A stretch of 64,000 nucleotides of DNA from Acidobacteriota bacterium (lineage in GTDB: Bacteria > Acidobacteriota > Terriglobia > 2-12-FULL-54-10), in contig JACPPJ010000054.1 in assembly GCA_016191085.1 (NCBI GenBank), positions 1 through 64,000 of the forward strand, in the 5' to 3' direction. Each line of letters begins with the position of its first letter. Position 1 is the stretch's first letter. The position numbers and the translations under genes were made by a program. Below are positions 1-10,000 of this stretch, piece after piece. The notes under the pieces are model-generated. The model saw only the letters and a list, made by a program, of their open reading frames with translations, was not told the origin of the DNA and did no database searches.

Positions 1-177
1 CCCCGGCGGCAGTCCATTCCCCGCCGGATCGACAGAGATGTCCCAGCGCCGGATTTCTTCCGCACTTGCCGCTTTGCCCAGCTTATAAGTGGGCAACTGC
101 GCCAGCGCCATGACGCAGGTAGCCAAGACCATTACGGGCACGAGAACGATGTTAAAGAGGCAGTGGATAGATCGCAT
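1..177 (-). CDS. c-type cytochrome, SoxD/sulfite-dehydrogenase type, N-terminal part only
   Basis: This is the start of a leftward gene cut by the window edge; 59 codons are visible from an ATG at 177. The protein begins with a hydrophobic signal peptide of about 26 residues ending in ALAQ. It continues with YKLGKAASAEEIRRWD and GNGLPPG. The pattern YxLG, EEIRxWDI, GxGLPPG is typical of the segment just before the CxxCH haem site in SoxD-like and sulfite-dehydrogenase-associated cytochromes. The haem motif itself lies outside the window, so the assignment rests on this lead segment. It would act as a periplasmic electron acceptor. It is separated from the hydrolase gene upstream by 275 bases and so may have its own promoter, though I see no convincing one. 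Translated by hand from the sequence. Confidence 0.6.
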   Translation of the reverse strand, partial: MRSIHCLFNIVLVPVMVLATCVMALAQLPTYKLGKAASAEEIRRWDISVDPAGNGLPPG

Positions 178-452
178 TTCGCACCTTCCCTTCTTCAGTG
201 ATCCTAAACGGGTTGATGGGATTCCAATGGTAGATACCCCCTACACTACAGAGTTTGCTATACTCCTCCAGCGTCGGTTGACATCTGTGCAGTGGGATCC
301 AGAGTCGGGCAGTTGCCGCCCAGCGGATGGGAAGGTCCGCGTTCGGCTCCCATACTAACAACTTCTTTGCAGATGCCAATGTTTGGCAGGTTTCAAAACA
401 GAATGGAGGCGAACGGAACTCGCCTTTCTACAGACGCTATATTATTCGACTC

Positions 453-1979
453 TCAATGGGATGCCACCTCGCGCGGGTTTTTCTGAGTAGCGAGTCCCAG
501 CCTTTCAACCAACCAGTCGACAACCGCAGGCTCCAAGTCTGGTTTTCCTTCGAGCATCTCCGAACCTTTATCGACGTCCGTGTACACGATCAGCTTGTTG
601 TGCTTGCCCTTGGAAATCGCAACAAGCTCCCTGGCACTCTCCGGCGCCGCGTGAGCTGAAAAATCCTCTGTGTCCACTGCGAAAATCGAAACATCGTGAG
701 TGCGAAGGTACTGTTTGAATTTATCTCCTTGTGGATAAACAGTGAAGAACACAATGGCTTTAACTCTTGCTTCTCCGATCGCAGCTTCTGCTGCATACCC
801 TGCTCCCGAGGTCGCTCCCACCAGGGCAATCCGGTTGGAGTCAACCGCTTTCTGCGCGGCCAAAAATTCAATCGCAGCCTTTACATCCAGATGGGCCTTG
901 GTCTCCTGCTCTTCGCGAGGGAGATCAATACCAGCCATTCCCCTGCTGGCATTTTCCTTGATGATTGGACCTTTTCCCCTCCAATCAAAGAGCAGGGCCG
1001 CCATTCCATGCTTCACTACCTCGTTCGCCAAATTGTAATAAGTGGTCAAGTCATGCTTCATGCCATGGGAAAATACTACGCCAGGCACCTTGGAGCCCTC
1101 GCTGGCGCCTTCGGGAAGCCGCAGGACTCCATGCAGCGACCAACCATCGCTGCTCCGGAAAGATACTTCCGTGCTTGTCCCCAACTCTTTCAGAGTGCCA
1201 GCTACCCAATGCACGATTTTATCCCTTGTTTCTCGAACACTAAACACGTTGGATCCATAACCCTCCGCCAAGACGAGAGCACTGTTTGGGTTCTTCGAAA
1301 GAGCATAGGCCTGCGCCACCTTCCACAGGCCCGCTTTGTCGTTGGTCCTGGCCACAGCAAGGATCGGAAGATCGCTCCGGCCTGAAATGAAATCAAGCGC
1401 CTCCTGGCTGAGGGATCCAGAAAGCCCGGAAATCAACCCCAAAGCCCGGATTGCTGGATTCTCCGCAGCCAAAACCGCATAAGTCCCTACCATCCCGATT
1501 GCCACTACCCCAATTCGCCCTGGATCCACATTCTTCTGGGATGCTAGAAACTGAACTGCCGCTCGCACATCCAACTGAATCTTCTCCATGTCCTTTGGCG
1601 AAAAGAAGCGGAAATGCTTGGGGTTCCGGTTCATTACGTGACCTCGGGGATCCATATTCAGGACTGCTATCCCGCGCTTCACAAGATCAAGCGCACCCTC
1701 CCCGGTCCCGCTTTCAGTAGAGACACGATCATGCCGCATGGGCTCTGACAATAGAATGACTCCGGGGATAGGCGTGCCAGGGAGCTTTTCCGGTAGACGG
1801 AGAGATGCGTAGAGGGTTAATCCATCCTCGGTTTGGAAGCTAACCACCTTTCCAAACCGCTCTTCTTCTCTTTCCTCCCCGCGTGCCTCGCTCACCCCAA
1901 AATGGAAAAGAGCCAAGAATAGAAAGGGGAGCAGCATCCTTCTCTGAGATAGACTGAAGCATTCCATTTTCATTTTCAT
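453..1979 (-). CDS. secreted protein with two alpha/beta-hydrolase domains (copy 1)
   Basis: 508 residues. A signal peptide (hydrophobic stretch about 15-30, then SEARG) is followed by two related alpha/beta-hydrolase domains, roughly 40-265 and 268-500. Each starts with a V-F-x-(T/S)-DG(W/L)-x-L segment and has a PGVxxS strand and a DxRG turn, so the protein is an internal duplication of a dienelactone-hydrolase-like fold. The usual GxSxG nucleophile elbow is not seen. The first domain reads AIGMVG (160-165), with Gly at the Ser position. The second reads VGATSG (387-392), with Thr at the Ser position. It may therefore be a binding protein or an atypical hydrolase. The start is supported by AGGAGG eight bases before the ATG. 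The gene follows its partner receptor by 82 bases, which suggests co-transcription and periplasmic processing of what the receptor imports (inference). It is paralogous to the gene at 5513-7090. Confidence 0.8.
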   Translation of the reverse strand: MKMKMECFSLSQRRMLLPFLFLALFHFGVSEARGEEREEERFGKVVSFQTEDGLTLYASLRLPEKLPGTPIPGVILLSEPMRHDRVSTESGTGEGALDLVKRGIAVLNMDPRGHVMNRNPKHFRFFSPKDMEKIQLDVRAAVQFLASQKNVDPGRIGVVAIGMVGTYAVLAAENPAIRALGLISGLSGSLSQEALDFISGRSDLPILAVARTNDKAGLWKVAQAYALSKNPNSALVLAEGYGSNVFSVRETRDKIVHWVAGTLKELGTSTEVSFRSSDGWSLHGVLRLPEGASEGSKVPGVVFSHGMKHDLTTYYNLANEVVKHGMAALLFDWRGKGPIIKENASRGMAGIDLPREEQETKAHLDVKAAIEFLAAQKAVDSNRIALVGATSGAGYAAEAAIGEARVKAIVFFTVYPQGDKFKQYLRTHDVSIFAVDTEDFSAHAAPESARELVAISKGKHNKLIVYTDVDKGSEMLEGKPDLEPAVVDWLVERLGLATQKNPREVASH

Positions 1980-4900
1980 ATTCGTTCCCTCCTGTTTTCC
2001 TTCCTTCGGGCCCCTTCGCCCAGGCCTGCTGGAGGCGTCCTCCGGGTCGTTTCTCCGTCTTTCAAAATTCCAGCCGCAGTGCCAACTGGATTTGCCTGGA
2101 TGTCATCACTTCCGTGAGCCGCCCGGCCTGAGGGTTTCGCGTCCCTCCCCCAACGAAAACATAGCGGTTATTCGGGATTCGGAAGTTTGCCCGATTGAAC
2201 AAGTTAAACAACTCAGTCCGTAACTCCAGGAGTTTCGACTCGGTGATGCGGAATCTTTTTCTAACGTTAAAATCCACCTGTGCCCGCCCCGGTCCGATTA
2301 AGGTGTTATAACCCACATTCCCCAGCGTGCCGGCCTGTGGCAGTGCAAAAGCCGTGGGATCGAAATACTGTTCCACGTTGTCAGCCGACGTCGGATTGTT
2401 GCTGCGACCAGCCACCAGGTCCGGCCGTTGGTCATCTCCAATATCGGCGTATTTGACGAGCTTTCCCGCTTGGTCAAAGCCCACCCCAACCGTGAAGGGA
2501 AGCCCTGTAGAGAGGGTGAGAATGCCGCCCACTTGCCATCCGGAAAGCAACTCTCCCAAGAGGCCACTTCCTCCCCGCCCGAAAGGTAACTCATAGGTGG
2601 TATTCAGACTAAATTGGTGGCGTGTGTCAAAAGTGGAAAGACCACGCTCGGTTCCAGGTTCCCACGGATTCTGTCCCGAAGCGGTACTCAAACCCTCACT
2701 GAAGTACGTAAACGCATCTCCGGTTGTAATGTTCTTCGACCAGGTATAGGAAACCTGGAAGTGGAAGCCCGCGCTGAGCCGCCGGTTCACCATCGTCTGC
2801 AAGGCGTTATAGTACCCGTCGCCCCCCGTTCCGCGGTACTCAATGCTGCCGAAGTTGGGATTCAACTGCGGTGAAGCAGAGTCAAAGTAGAGTCGCCCGT
2901 CCGGAAGCCGCGTCGGGACTCGATTGTTTATATTCGAGTACAACTGAGGACCATGGACTGCGCGCGCCCCTACATAGTTGAGCGAGAGCAAAGTCCCACG
3001 CAGCAGCTCCTGCTGAATTCCCAGGTTGTATTGGATCCGGTAAGGCTGATCGATGGAATACTGGAGTGCGTGTAAGCTGAACCGGGCAGGCAACACTCCC
3101 TGCATAATTTGTTCGTTGGCATTGGGAAACGGCGGATTACGTAGGGTGCGAGTGAGGCCAAACGGCGGATTGGTCGAAGCGAGCGGCGCCATATAGTATG
3201 AGGTAATCTGGTCATGATAGAGGCCGAACCCGCCTCGCAGCGCCATCTTCTGATTCCCGAATATGTCCCAGGCAAACCCCAGGCGGGGCGCGAAATTCTT
3301 CAGCGATGGATTCCTGCCAATGAAGCAGTCCCCAGGAGTCAACTGCGGATCCGTGAGATTTACCAAGGCGCCGGCTAAAGGCTGGTGGAAGCAAGGGAGA
3401 GTGATGAACTCATACCGCAGCCCCGCGTTGAGCGTCAGCCGCTGCGAGACCTGAAAATCATCTTGGACGAAAAATCCAAAGAGGTTTTGGAAAAAATCCG
3501 GCGCGGTCCGCGCCTCTGCACCAACTCCTTCATACGACGCAGGCTTCCCCTGGAGAAAGTCCGGCAATGAATTGAACATGTATCGCCCGCCCGCCGCACG
3601 GCCATTACTGAAATAAATGTACCGGAACCGCATCGCGTTTGTTCCCACCTTGATCGAGTGGGCTCCCCTGGTCAGATGGAGTGTATCGCCTACTTCATAC
3701 GAATCTAGCGTTGCCTTGTTGCGATCCTGAATCACTGCAAGGGGGTCGAAACCGGAGATTGAAATTCCTCCACGACTAGGTTCACCCGGCACAAAGTAAA
3801 GATTGGGAGGCCAGAACCCGGTCGGATTACTGAAGGCACCCAGACGGCTGCGGTTATATCCGGCTCGGAAGACGTTGAGTGTAGTGGGCGAGAAGATGTG
3901 CGTCTGAAACAAAGAAGTATATTGGTAGCGACTCTTCAGCGCTTCATCCTGGACCGCAAGTATAGCTCGCATAGGTCCCTTGACTTCGCCGTCATCCAAC
4001 ACGTAGCTCCCACTGAGCGAATCGGAATCGGAAAAAGTGTGATCGATCTTCACCACCATATAATTTTCACCTGGGGCCATGCTAACCGATTGCACATACT
4101 CTCCCACCCCTTGCGGTGTGGTCCGGCCATTCGGCTCCGGCCAGATCGCCAGGTAGGGCTTCACCGAGGGAGCAACCTCCACCGTGGTGGGCACTCCCCC
4201 CACCGTGATCCTCCCCTCCTTGGCCTCCCTCGTGATTACGTTGGCAATCCGGGTGTCCTTCGTTCGTTGCCGTAATCCTTCGTAATTGCCGAAAAAGAAC
4301 GTGCGGTCTCGCCGGATCGGCCCCCCGACACTGCCGCCAAATTGATTGCGCCGTAACGGCGGCTTCGTGCGATCAAAGAACTGCCGCGCATCCAGTTTAT
4401 CGTTTCGTAAGTACTCGAAGACCGAGCCATGAAACACGTTCGTGCCCGACTTCAGCACCATGTTGATGATGCCGCCGGCCGCTTTCCCGTGCTCCGCCGA
4501 AAAATTGTTCGTCAGCACCTGGAACTCTTGGATTGCGTCCACCCCCAGGTTGCTTCCCGTGGCGCTGCCCGGAGTATTCCCGGACATATCGGCGATGTCG
4601 AGTCCGTTCAGACGCCACCCGACCTGGTTCGTCCGGGCGCCGGCAATGGACATGCGCTCCCCCATTCCCCGATTGACAAGACTGCTCTGTTCGCGGTAGT
4701 GAACCACTCCAGGCTGTAAAAGCACGAGCTGAGTGTAATTGCGCCCACTTAGGGGAAGATCCTGGATCTGTTCCCTGCTCACCAGCGCACCGACGGCTGA
4801 TGTGGCCGTGTCTACCAGCGGGGCTTCTCCCATTACCGTTACCGATTCGGCCACGGCACCCGGCTGCAAAGTGAAATTCACCACCGCTTGTTGGCCCACA

Positions 4901-5231
4901 GTGAGGGTAATCCCCGTGCGCACCTGCGTCTGAAAACCACTCATGGTCGCCTGCACGTCATAGCCGCCGAGAGCCAGATTGGGCACCAAGTACCGGCCCT
5001 CCGCATCCGTGGTGACCGCGCGCGCAATCCCGGTTTCCACGTGGCGGATGGATACTCCCGCTCCTGGCATCACAGCCCCACTGGCATCGCGTGCCGTGCC
5101 GGAAATCGTTCCGGTCGTTACCTGAGCCATCATGATTCCGCAACTGAGACACAAAAATATCAGTGCCGTCCAAAAGATCTTCCGCTCATTCATGAGAGCC
5201 TCCTTCAGCCAATACACAGCGCCTTGCGCCT
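487..5231 (-). repeat. tandem duplication unit, copy 1 (receptor plus hydrolase)
   Basis: A unit of about 4.75 kb holding one Oar-like receptor and one two-domain hydrolase is repeated in direct orientation at about 5580-10390. Similarity begins at ACATGCAAGGCG just upstream of both receptors. It ends near the last 12 hydrolase codons, where the two C-termini diverge. Copy 1 carries an extra 7-base tandem repeat (CAAGGCG) in the receptor leader. Both copies look intact, so this is an old duplication with divergence rather than an assembly artefact. Confidence 0.8.
2062..5193 (-). CDS. TonB-dependent receptor, Oar-like, with carboxypeptidase-regulatory domain (copy 1)
   Basis: 1043 residues from the chosen ATG, which follows AAGGAGG by five bases; an ATG eight codons upstream lacks such a site. 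Order: signal peptide (1-24, ending MMAQ), carboxypeptidase-regulatory-like beta sandwich (about 25-105, with TDAEGRY), plug domain (about 115-230, with LPLSGRNYTQLVLLQPG), then an outer-membrane beta barrel ending in the C-terminal Phe of ALRLEF. This large receptor class is strongly expanded in Acidobacteria and is thought to move carbohydrate or peptide oligomers through the outer membrane; the substrate here is unknown. The hydrolase gene follows in the same direction. It is closely similar to the receptor at 7193-10348. Divergence is concentrated in barrel segments, as expected if ligand specificity has shifted. Confidence 0.93.
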   Translation of the reverse strand: MNERKIFWTALIFLCLSCGIMMAQVTTGTISGTARDASGAVMPGAGVSIRHVETGIARAVTTDAEGRYLVPNLALGGYDVQATMSGFQTQVRTGITLTVGQQAVVNFTLQPGAVAESVTVMGEAPLVDTATSAVGALVSREQIQDLPLSGRNYTQLVLLQPGVVHYREQSSLVNRGMGERMSIAGARTNQVGWRLNGLDIADMSGNTPGSATGSNLGVDAIQEFQVLTNNFSAEHGKAAGGIINMVLKSGTNVFHGSVFEYLRNDKLDARQFFDRTKPPLRRNQFGGSVGGPIRRDRTFFFGNYEGLRQRTKDTRIANVITREAKEGRITVGGVPTTVEVAPSVKPYLAIWPEPNGRTTPQGVGEYVQSVSMAPGENYMVVKIDHTFSDSDSLSGSYVLDDGEVKGPMRAILAVQDEALKSRYQYTSLFQTHIFSPTTLNVFRAGYNRSRLGAFSNPTGFWPPNLYFVPGEPSRGGISISGFDPLAVIQDRNKATLDSYEVGDTLHLTRGAHSIKVGTNAMRFRYIYFSNGRAAGGRYMFNSLPDFLQGKPASYEGVGAEARTAPDFFQNLFGFFVQDDFQVSQRLTLNAGLRYEFITLPCFHQPLAGALVNLTDPQLTPGDCFIGRNPSLKNFAPRLGFAWDIFGNQKMALRGGFGLYHDQITSYYMAPLASTNPPFGLTRTLRNPPFPNANEQIMQGVLPARFSLHALQYSIDQPYRIQYNLGIQQELLRGTLLSLNYVGARAVHGPQLYSNINNRVPTRLPDGRLYFDSASPQLNPNFGSIEYRGTGGDGYYNALQTMVNRRLSAGFHFQVSYTWSKNITTGDAFTYFSEGLSTASGQNPWEPGTERGLSTFDTRHQFSLNTTYELPFGRGGSGLLGELLSGWQVGGILTLSTGLPFTVGVGFDQAGKLVKYADIGDDQRPDLVAGRSNNPTSADNVEQYFDPTAFALPQAGTLGNVGYNTLIGPGRAQVDFNVRKRFRITESKLLELRTELFNLFNRANFRIPNNRYVFVGGGTRNPQAGRLTEVMTSRQIQLALRLEF

Positions 5232-5237
5232 TGCATG

Positions 5238-5500
5238 TTATTTCCTCGCCTTATCATCCACCAACCCGGAGACCGTTCCCGTCATGGTCTCCACCATCGG
5301 TGCCTCGGCAGTCACGCCGTCATCTGGGTGACCTGTCCCACGTTGAGCACCATATTAATCTCCAAATCACTGCCCACCGTAAGTTGGATTCCCCTGCGGG
5401 CCGCGGTTTCAAAACCCGTCATCTGCGCCTGCACTTCGTAATGATCGGGAATCAAGCTGGGCATGCGATACCGGCCATCAGCGTCTGTGTAATACTCCCT
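5238..5500 (-). pseudogene. decayed N-terminal fragment of a third Oar-like receptor
   Basis: Translated by hand on the minus strand, this stretch reads YTDADGRYRMPSLIP, then a segment ending LNVGQVTQMTA, and stops. A one-base frame change then restores VTAEAPMVETMTG, ending at a TAA at 5238-5240. This is the familiar end of a carboxypeptidase-regulatory domain plus the start of the plug (TDADGRY...GQV...VTAEAP) of an Oar-like receptor. It has no start, a frameshift and no barrel. It differs from both intact receptors, so it derives from another paralogue. It sits exactly between the two duplicated units. The preceding hydrolase reads a few codons into the edge of this block before its stop. 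Confidence 0.75.
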
Positions 5501-5512
5501 GCCGCTGTCACT

Positions 5513-7090
5513 CTAGCGCCAGTTGGCGGCAAACAGCCCACCAGGCGGAGACAATCGGAACTCCGCGCCCAATTTCTTCTGAGGCGCTAGCCCCAGTCTT
5601 TCAACCAACCACCGGACAATCGTAGGTTCCAAATCGGGTTTTACGACGAGCATCTCCGCACCATGAGGGGCAGTCTCGTACATTATGAGCCGGCTGTACT
5701 TGCTCTTGGAAATCTCAGTAAGTTCCTTGGCAGACTCCACCGTCCCGCCATAGTCATCGGCACCGACGACTGCTAACAGAGCAACATCGTGAGTGCTAAG
5801 GTGCTGTTTGAATTCATCAGGTTGTGGATAAGCAGACAACGTCACAATGGCTTTAATTCTTGAATCTCCAATCGAGGCCACTGTAGCTGCACCTGCTCCT
5901 GAAGTTCCACCCACCAGAGCAATCCTGCTGGAGTCAACCGATTTCTGTGAGGCCAAGAATTCAATCGCGGCCTTCACATCCAGATGGGCGTCGCCGATTA
6001 TGGAGCCCTTAGTATAAGCATGAGTCTGAGGGAGAATATCAATACCATAAATTTCTTTACCTTCATTCTCCTTGAGGAGCGCAGTTTTACCCTTCCCCCT
6101 CCAAGCAAAGCTCAGAGTAGCCATTCCGCGCTTCACTCCCATGCGTTCCAAAACCAAATAAGTCGCCTGGTCATGCTTCGCGCCATGGACAAATACTACG
6201 CCAGGCGCCTTGGAGCCCTCACTGGCGCCCTCTGGAATCCGCAGGGTCCCATACAGCGTCCAACCATCGCTGCTCCGGAAAGTCACTGGAGTGCTTTTCC
6301 CCAACCCCTTCACATTGTGAGCCAGCCACTCCGTCACTTGCTCCATTAACCCGGGGGTAAAAGAAACCATCGGTGCTCCATAACCTAACCCCACGACCAT
6401 GTCGCTGTTTGGGTTTTTCGACAGAGCATAGGCCTGCGCCATCTCCCTAACAGACTCTCTTCTGGCCTTCTGCGCTATACAAAGAACCGGAAGATCGCTT
6501 CGTCTTTGAATAGAGTCGAGCGCCTCTGGGCTGAGGGATCCGGATTCCCCAGAAATCAACACCAATGCCTGGATTGCAGGGTTCGCCGAAGCCTCCAGAG
6601 CCGCATAAGTCGCTCCCACCCCTATTGCCAGCACCCCAATTCGCTCCGGGTCCACATTCTTCTGTGACGCCAGAAACTGAACCGCCGCTCGCACATCCAA
6701 CCGAAGCTTCTCCACTTCCTGCGGCGAAAATAAGTTAAAACGCTTTGGGTCCTGGCTCATTCCGTGACCTCGAGGATCCACAGCCAGTACTGCCATCCCC
6801 CTCTCTATAAGACCCACGCCGATCGAAGTGCTCCCGGATGGTTCATACATCGTACGATCAGGCCACCCGGGCTCTGACACTAGAACCACCCCAGCGATTG
6901 GGCTGGTGACCTTGTTCGGTAGATGGAGACCGGCGTAGAGGATCCATCCATCCTCGGCTTGGAGGCGAACCAGCTTTGCTGTCTCCCCCTTTGCCTGCTC
7001 CCCGCGTGCCTCGCTCACTCCAAAATGGAAAAGAGCCAGGAAGAGAAAAAAGAGCAGCATCCTTCTGTGAGATAGACCGGAGCATTCCAT
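5513..7090 (-). CDS. secreted protein with two alpha/beta-hydrolase domains (copy 2)
   Basis: 525 residues, the paralogue of the gene at 453-1979. A signal peptide (hydrophobic 11-26, SEARG) is followed by two alpha/beta-hydrolase domains. The nucleophile elbows are again non-canonical. The first domain has AIGVGA (155-160, Gly instead of Ser) and the second has VGGTSG (393-398, Thr at the usual Ser position). That both copies keep the same replacements argues against random decay. Conserved features include VDPRGHGMS in domain 1 and FxWRGKG in domain 2. AGGAGG eight bases upstream supports the ATG. The last 15 or so residues (LSPPGGLFAANWR) have no counterpart in copy 1. They come from reading into DNA next to the decayed receptor fragment, so the original stop was lost. 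It follows receptor copy 2 by 102 bases. Confidence 0.8.
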   Translation of the reverse strand: MECSGLSHRRMLLFFLFLALFHFGVSEARGEQAKGETAKLVRLQAEDGWILYAGLHLPNKVTSPIAGVVLVSEPGWPDRTMYEPSGSTSIGVGLIERGMAVLAVDPRGHGMSQDPKRFNLFSPQEVEKLRLDVRAAVQFLASQKNVDPERIGVLAIGVGATYAALEASANPAIQALVLISGESGSLSPEALDSIQRRSDLPVLCIAQKARRESVREMAQAYALSKNPNSDMVVGLGYGAPMVSFTPGLMEQVTEWLAHNVKGLGKSTPVTFRSSDGWTLYGTLRIPEGASEGSKAPGVVFVHGAKHDQATYLVLERMGVKRGMATLSFAWRGKGKTALLKENEGKEIYGIDILPQTHAYTKGSIIGDAHLDVKAAIEFLASQKSVDSSRIALVGGTSGAGAATVASIGDSRIKAIVTLSAYPQPDEFKQHLSTHDVALLAVVGADDYGGTVESAKELTEISKSKYSRLIMYETAPHGAEMLVVKPDLEPTIVRWLVERLGLAPQKKLGAEFRLSPPGGLFAANWR

Positions 7091-10000
7091 ATCCGTTTCC
7101 TCCTGTTTTTTCCTTCCTTTTCTCTTTCCTTGGGGGCGCTACTTCGCCCAGCGCCTGCTAGGGGGTGTCCTCCGGGTCGTTTCTTCAGTCTTTCAAAATT
7201 CCAGCCGCAGTGCCAACTGGATTTGCCGGGCTGTCCCCACTTCCGTGAGTCGTCCCGCCAGAGGATTTCGCCCCCCTTCCCTAGTGAAAACCTGACGATT
7301 GCCCTCGTTCGGGATTCGGAAGTTCGCCCGATTGAGCAGGTTGAACAACTCAGCCCGGAACTCCAGGAGTTTCGACTCGGTGACGCGGAATCTTTTTCTT
7401 ACGTTAAAATCCATCTGTGCCATTCCCGGTCCGATCAGGGTGTTGCGACCGAGATTCCCCAGTGTGCCGGCCTGTGGCAGCGCAAAGGCCGTGGGATCGA
7501 AATACTGCTCCACATACTGTTTCCTGGTGCCACCCGTCACCGGATTGTTGCTACGGCCTGCAACCAGGTCCGGTCGTTGGTCATCTGCACGTACGCTGTA
7601 TTTGACAAGCTTTCGAGCTTGATCAAAACCCACTCCCGGGCTGAAGATAGACCCTGTCCTGAGAGTGAGAATGCCGCCCATTTGCCAGTCGGCCCCCAGC
7701 GCCCGCGCTACGCCACTCCATCCCCGCCCGAAAGGTAGCTCGTAAGTTGTATTCAGACTAAATTGGTGGGGTGTGCCAAAGGCGGAAAGACCCCGCTCAC
7801 TCCCGGGATCCCACGGATTATTCCCCGAAACGGTATTGTCGCCCTCACTGCCATACGAAAACGCATCTCCGGTGCTCAAGTTCTTCGACCAGGTATAAGA
7901 AGCCTGGAACTGGAAGCCCGCGCTCAGCCGCCGGTTCACCATCATCTGCAAGGCGTTATAGTACCCGTCCCCTCCCGTTGAGCGGTACTCAATGTTGCCG
8001 AAGTTGGGATTCAACTGAGGTGACGCAGGGTCAAAGTAGAGTCGCCCGTCCGGAAGCCGCGTCGGGATTCGATTGTTGATATTCGCGTACACCTGGGGAT
8101 TATGGACTGCGCGCGCCCCTACATAGTTGACTGCAAGTAAAGTCCCCGGCAGTAACTCATGCTGCACTCCCAGGTTGTATTGGATCCGGTAAGGCTGATC
8201 GACGGAATACTGGAGTGAGTGTAAGCTGAACCGGGCAGGCAACGATCCCGCCCTGATCTGTTGGTAGGCATTGGGAAACGGCGGGTTCCGCAGCGTGCGA
8301 GTGACGCCAATCGGCGGATTGGTCGAAGCGAGCGGCATCATATAGTATGAAGTAATCTGGTCATGGTAGAGGCCGAACCCGCCTCGGAGCACCGTCTGCT
8401 GATTCCCAAACAGATCCCAGGCAAACCCGATGCGGGGCGCGAAATTCTTCAGCGAAGGATTCCTGCCAATGTAGCAGTCCGAAATGGTCAACTGCGGATC
8501 CGTGAGATTTACCAAGGCGCCGGCTAAAGGTTGGTGGAAGCAAGGGAGAGTGATGAACTCATACCGCAGCCCAGCGTTGAGCGTCAACCCCGGCGACACC
8601 CGAACATCATCCTGCGCGAAAAATCCAAAGAGGTTTTGGAAAAAATCCGTCGGCGTCCGCGCCTCTGGATCAACCGCTTCAAACTGGGTGGGCGTCGCTC
8701 GGAGGAAATCCGGCAACGAAGCGAATGCGTACTGGCCGCCGACCGCACGACCCTCACTGTACCGAACGTGCCGGAGCCTCATCGCGTTCATTCCCAGCTT
8801 GATCGAGTGGGCTCGCCGGGTCAGATGGACTGTATCGCCCAGTTCAAAGGAATTCAACTGTCCCCGGTCGCGGTCAATACCAGAAACCGGTTTAAAATCG
8901 GTGAAACCGGGGATTGTAACCCCCCCGCCACTAGGGACGGCCGGCACAAAGTAAAGATTCTCCGGCCATTGCCCAGTCGGCTCACTGAAGACCCGCATGT
9001 TGCTGCGGTTATATCCCGCCCGGAAGACGTTGAGCGCGGTGGGCGAGAAGATGTGCGTCTGAAACAAGGAAACATATTGGTAGCGATTCCTCAGGCCTTC
9101 ATCCGCGATCGAAAGTTGGTTTCGCACCGAAGGTCCTTGGACTTTGCCGTCATCCAACACATAGCTCCCGCTGAGAGAATCGGAATCGGAGAAGGTGTGA
9201 TCGATCTTCACCACCATATAGTTTTCCCCCGGGGCTTGTGTGACCGATTGCACAAACTCTCCCACACCTTGAGGCGTGGTCCGGCCATTCGGCTCCGGCC
9301 AGATCGCGAGATAGGGCTTCACCGAGGGCGCAACCTCCACCGTGGTGGGCACGCCCCCCACCGTCACCCGCCCCTCCTTGGCCTCCCTCGTGATGACGTT
9401 GGCAATTCGGGTCTCCTTCGTCCGTTCCTGTAACCCTTCGTAACTGCCGAAAAAGAACGTGCGGTCTCGCCGGATCGGCCCCCCGACACTGCCGCCAAAT
9501 TGGTTGCGCCGCAACGGCGGCTTCGTGCGATCAAAAAACCCCCGCGCATCCAGTTTGTCATTCCGCAAGTATTCGAAGGCAGAGCCATGAAACGCATTGG
9601 TGCCGGACTTGAACACCATGTTGATGATGCCTCCGGCAGCTTTCCCGTGCTCCGCCGAAAAATTGTTCGTCAGCACCTGGAACTCTTGGATCGCGTCTAC
9701 CCCCAAGTTGCTTCCCGTGGCGCTGCCCGGCGTATTTCCCGCCATATCGGCGATGTCGAGCCCGTTCAGGCGCCACCCTGTTTGGTTCGGTCGGGCGCCC
9801 GCAATAGACATTCGCTGCCCCATTCCCCGACTGGGGACGCGGACCTGTTCGCGGTCTTGGACCACCCCCGGCTGTAGCAGCACCAACTGAGTGTAATTGC
9901 GCCCACTTAATGGCAGATCCTGGATCTGCTGCCTGGCCACCAGCACACCGACGGCTGACGTGGCCGTGTCCACCAGTGGGGCTTCTCCCATTACCGTTAC

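Noticed and set aside
696..1385. 229-codon plus-strand open frame opposite hydrolase copy 1
   Set aside because: Shadow of the minus-strand gene, and the similar frame in copy 2 is interrupted.
8531..9433. 300-codon open frame on the plus strand opposite receptor copy 2
   Set aside because: It is antisense to a clearly coding receptor gene, has no ribosome-binding site and encodes no recognisable domain; GC-rich codon use of the receptor explains the open frame.
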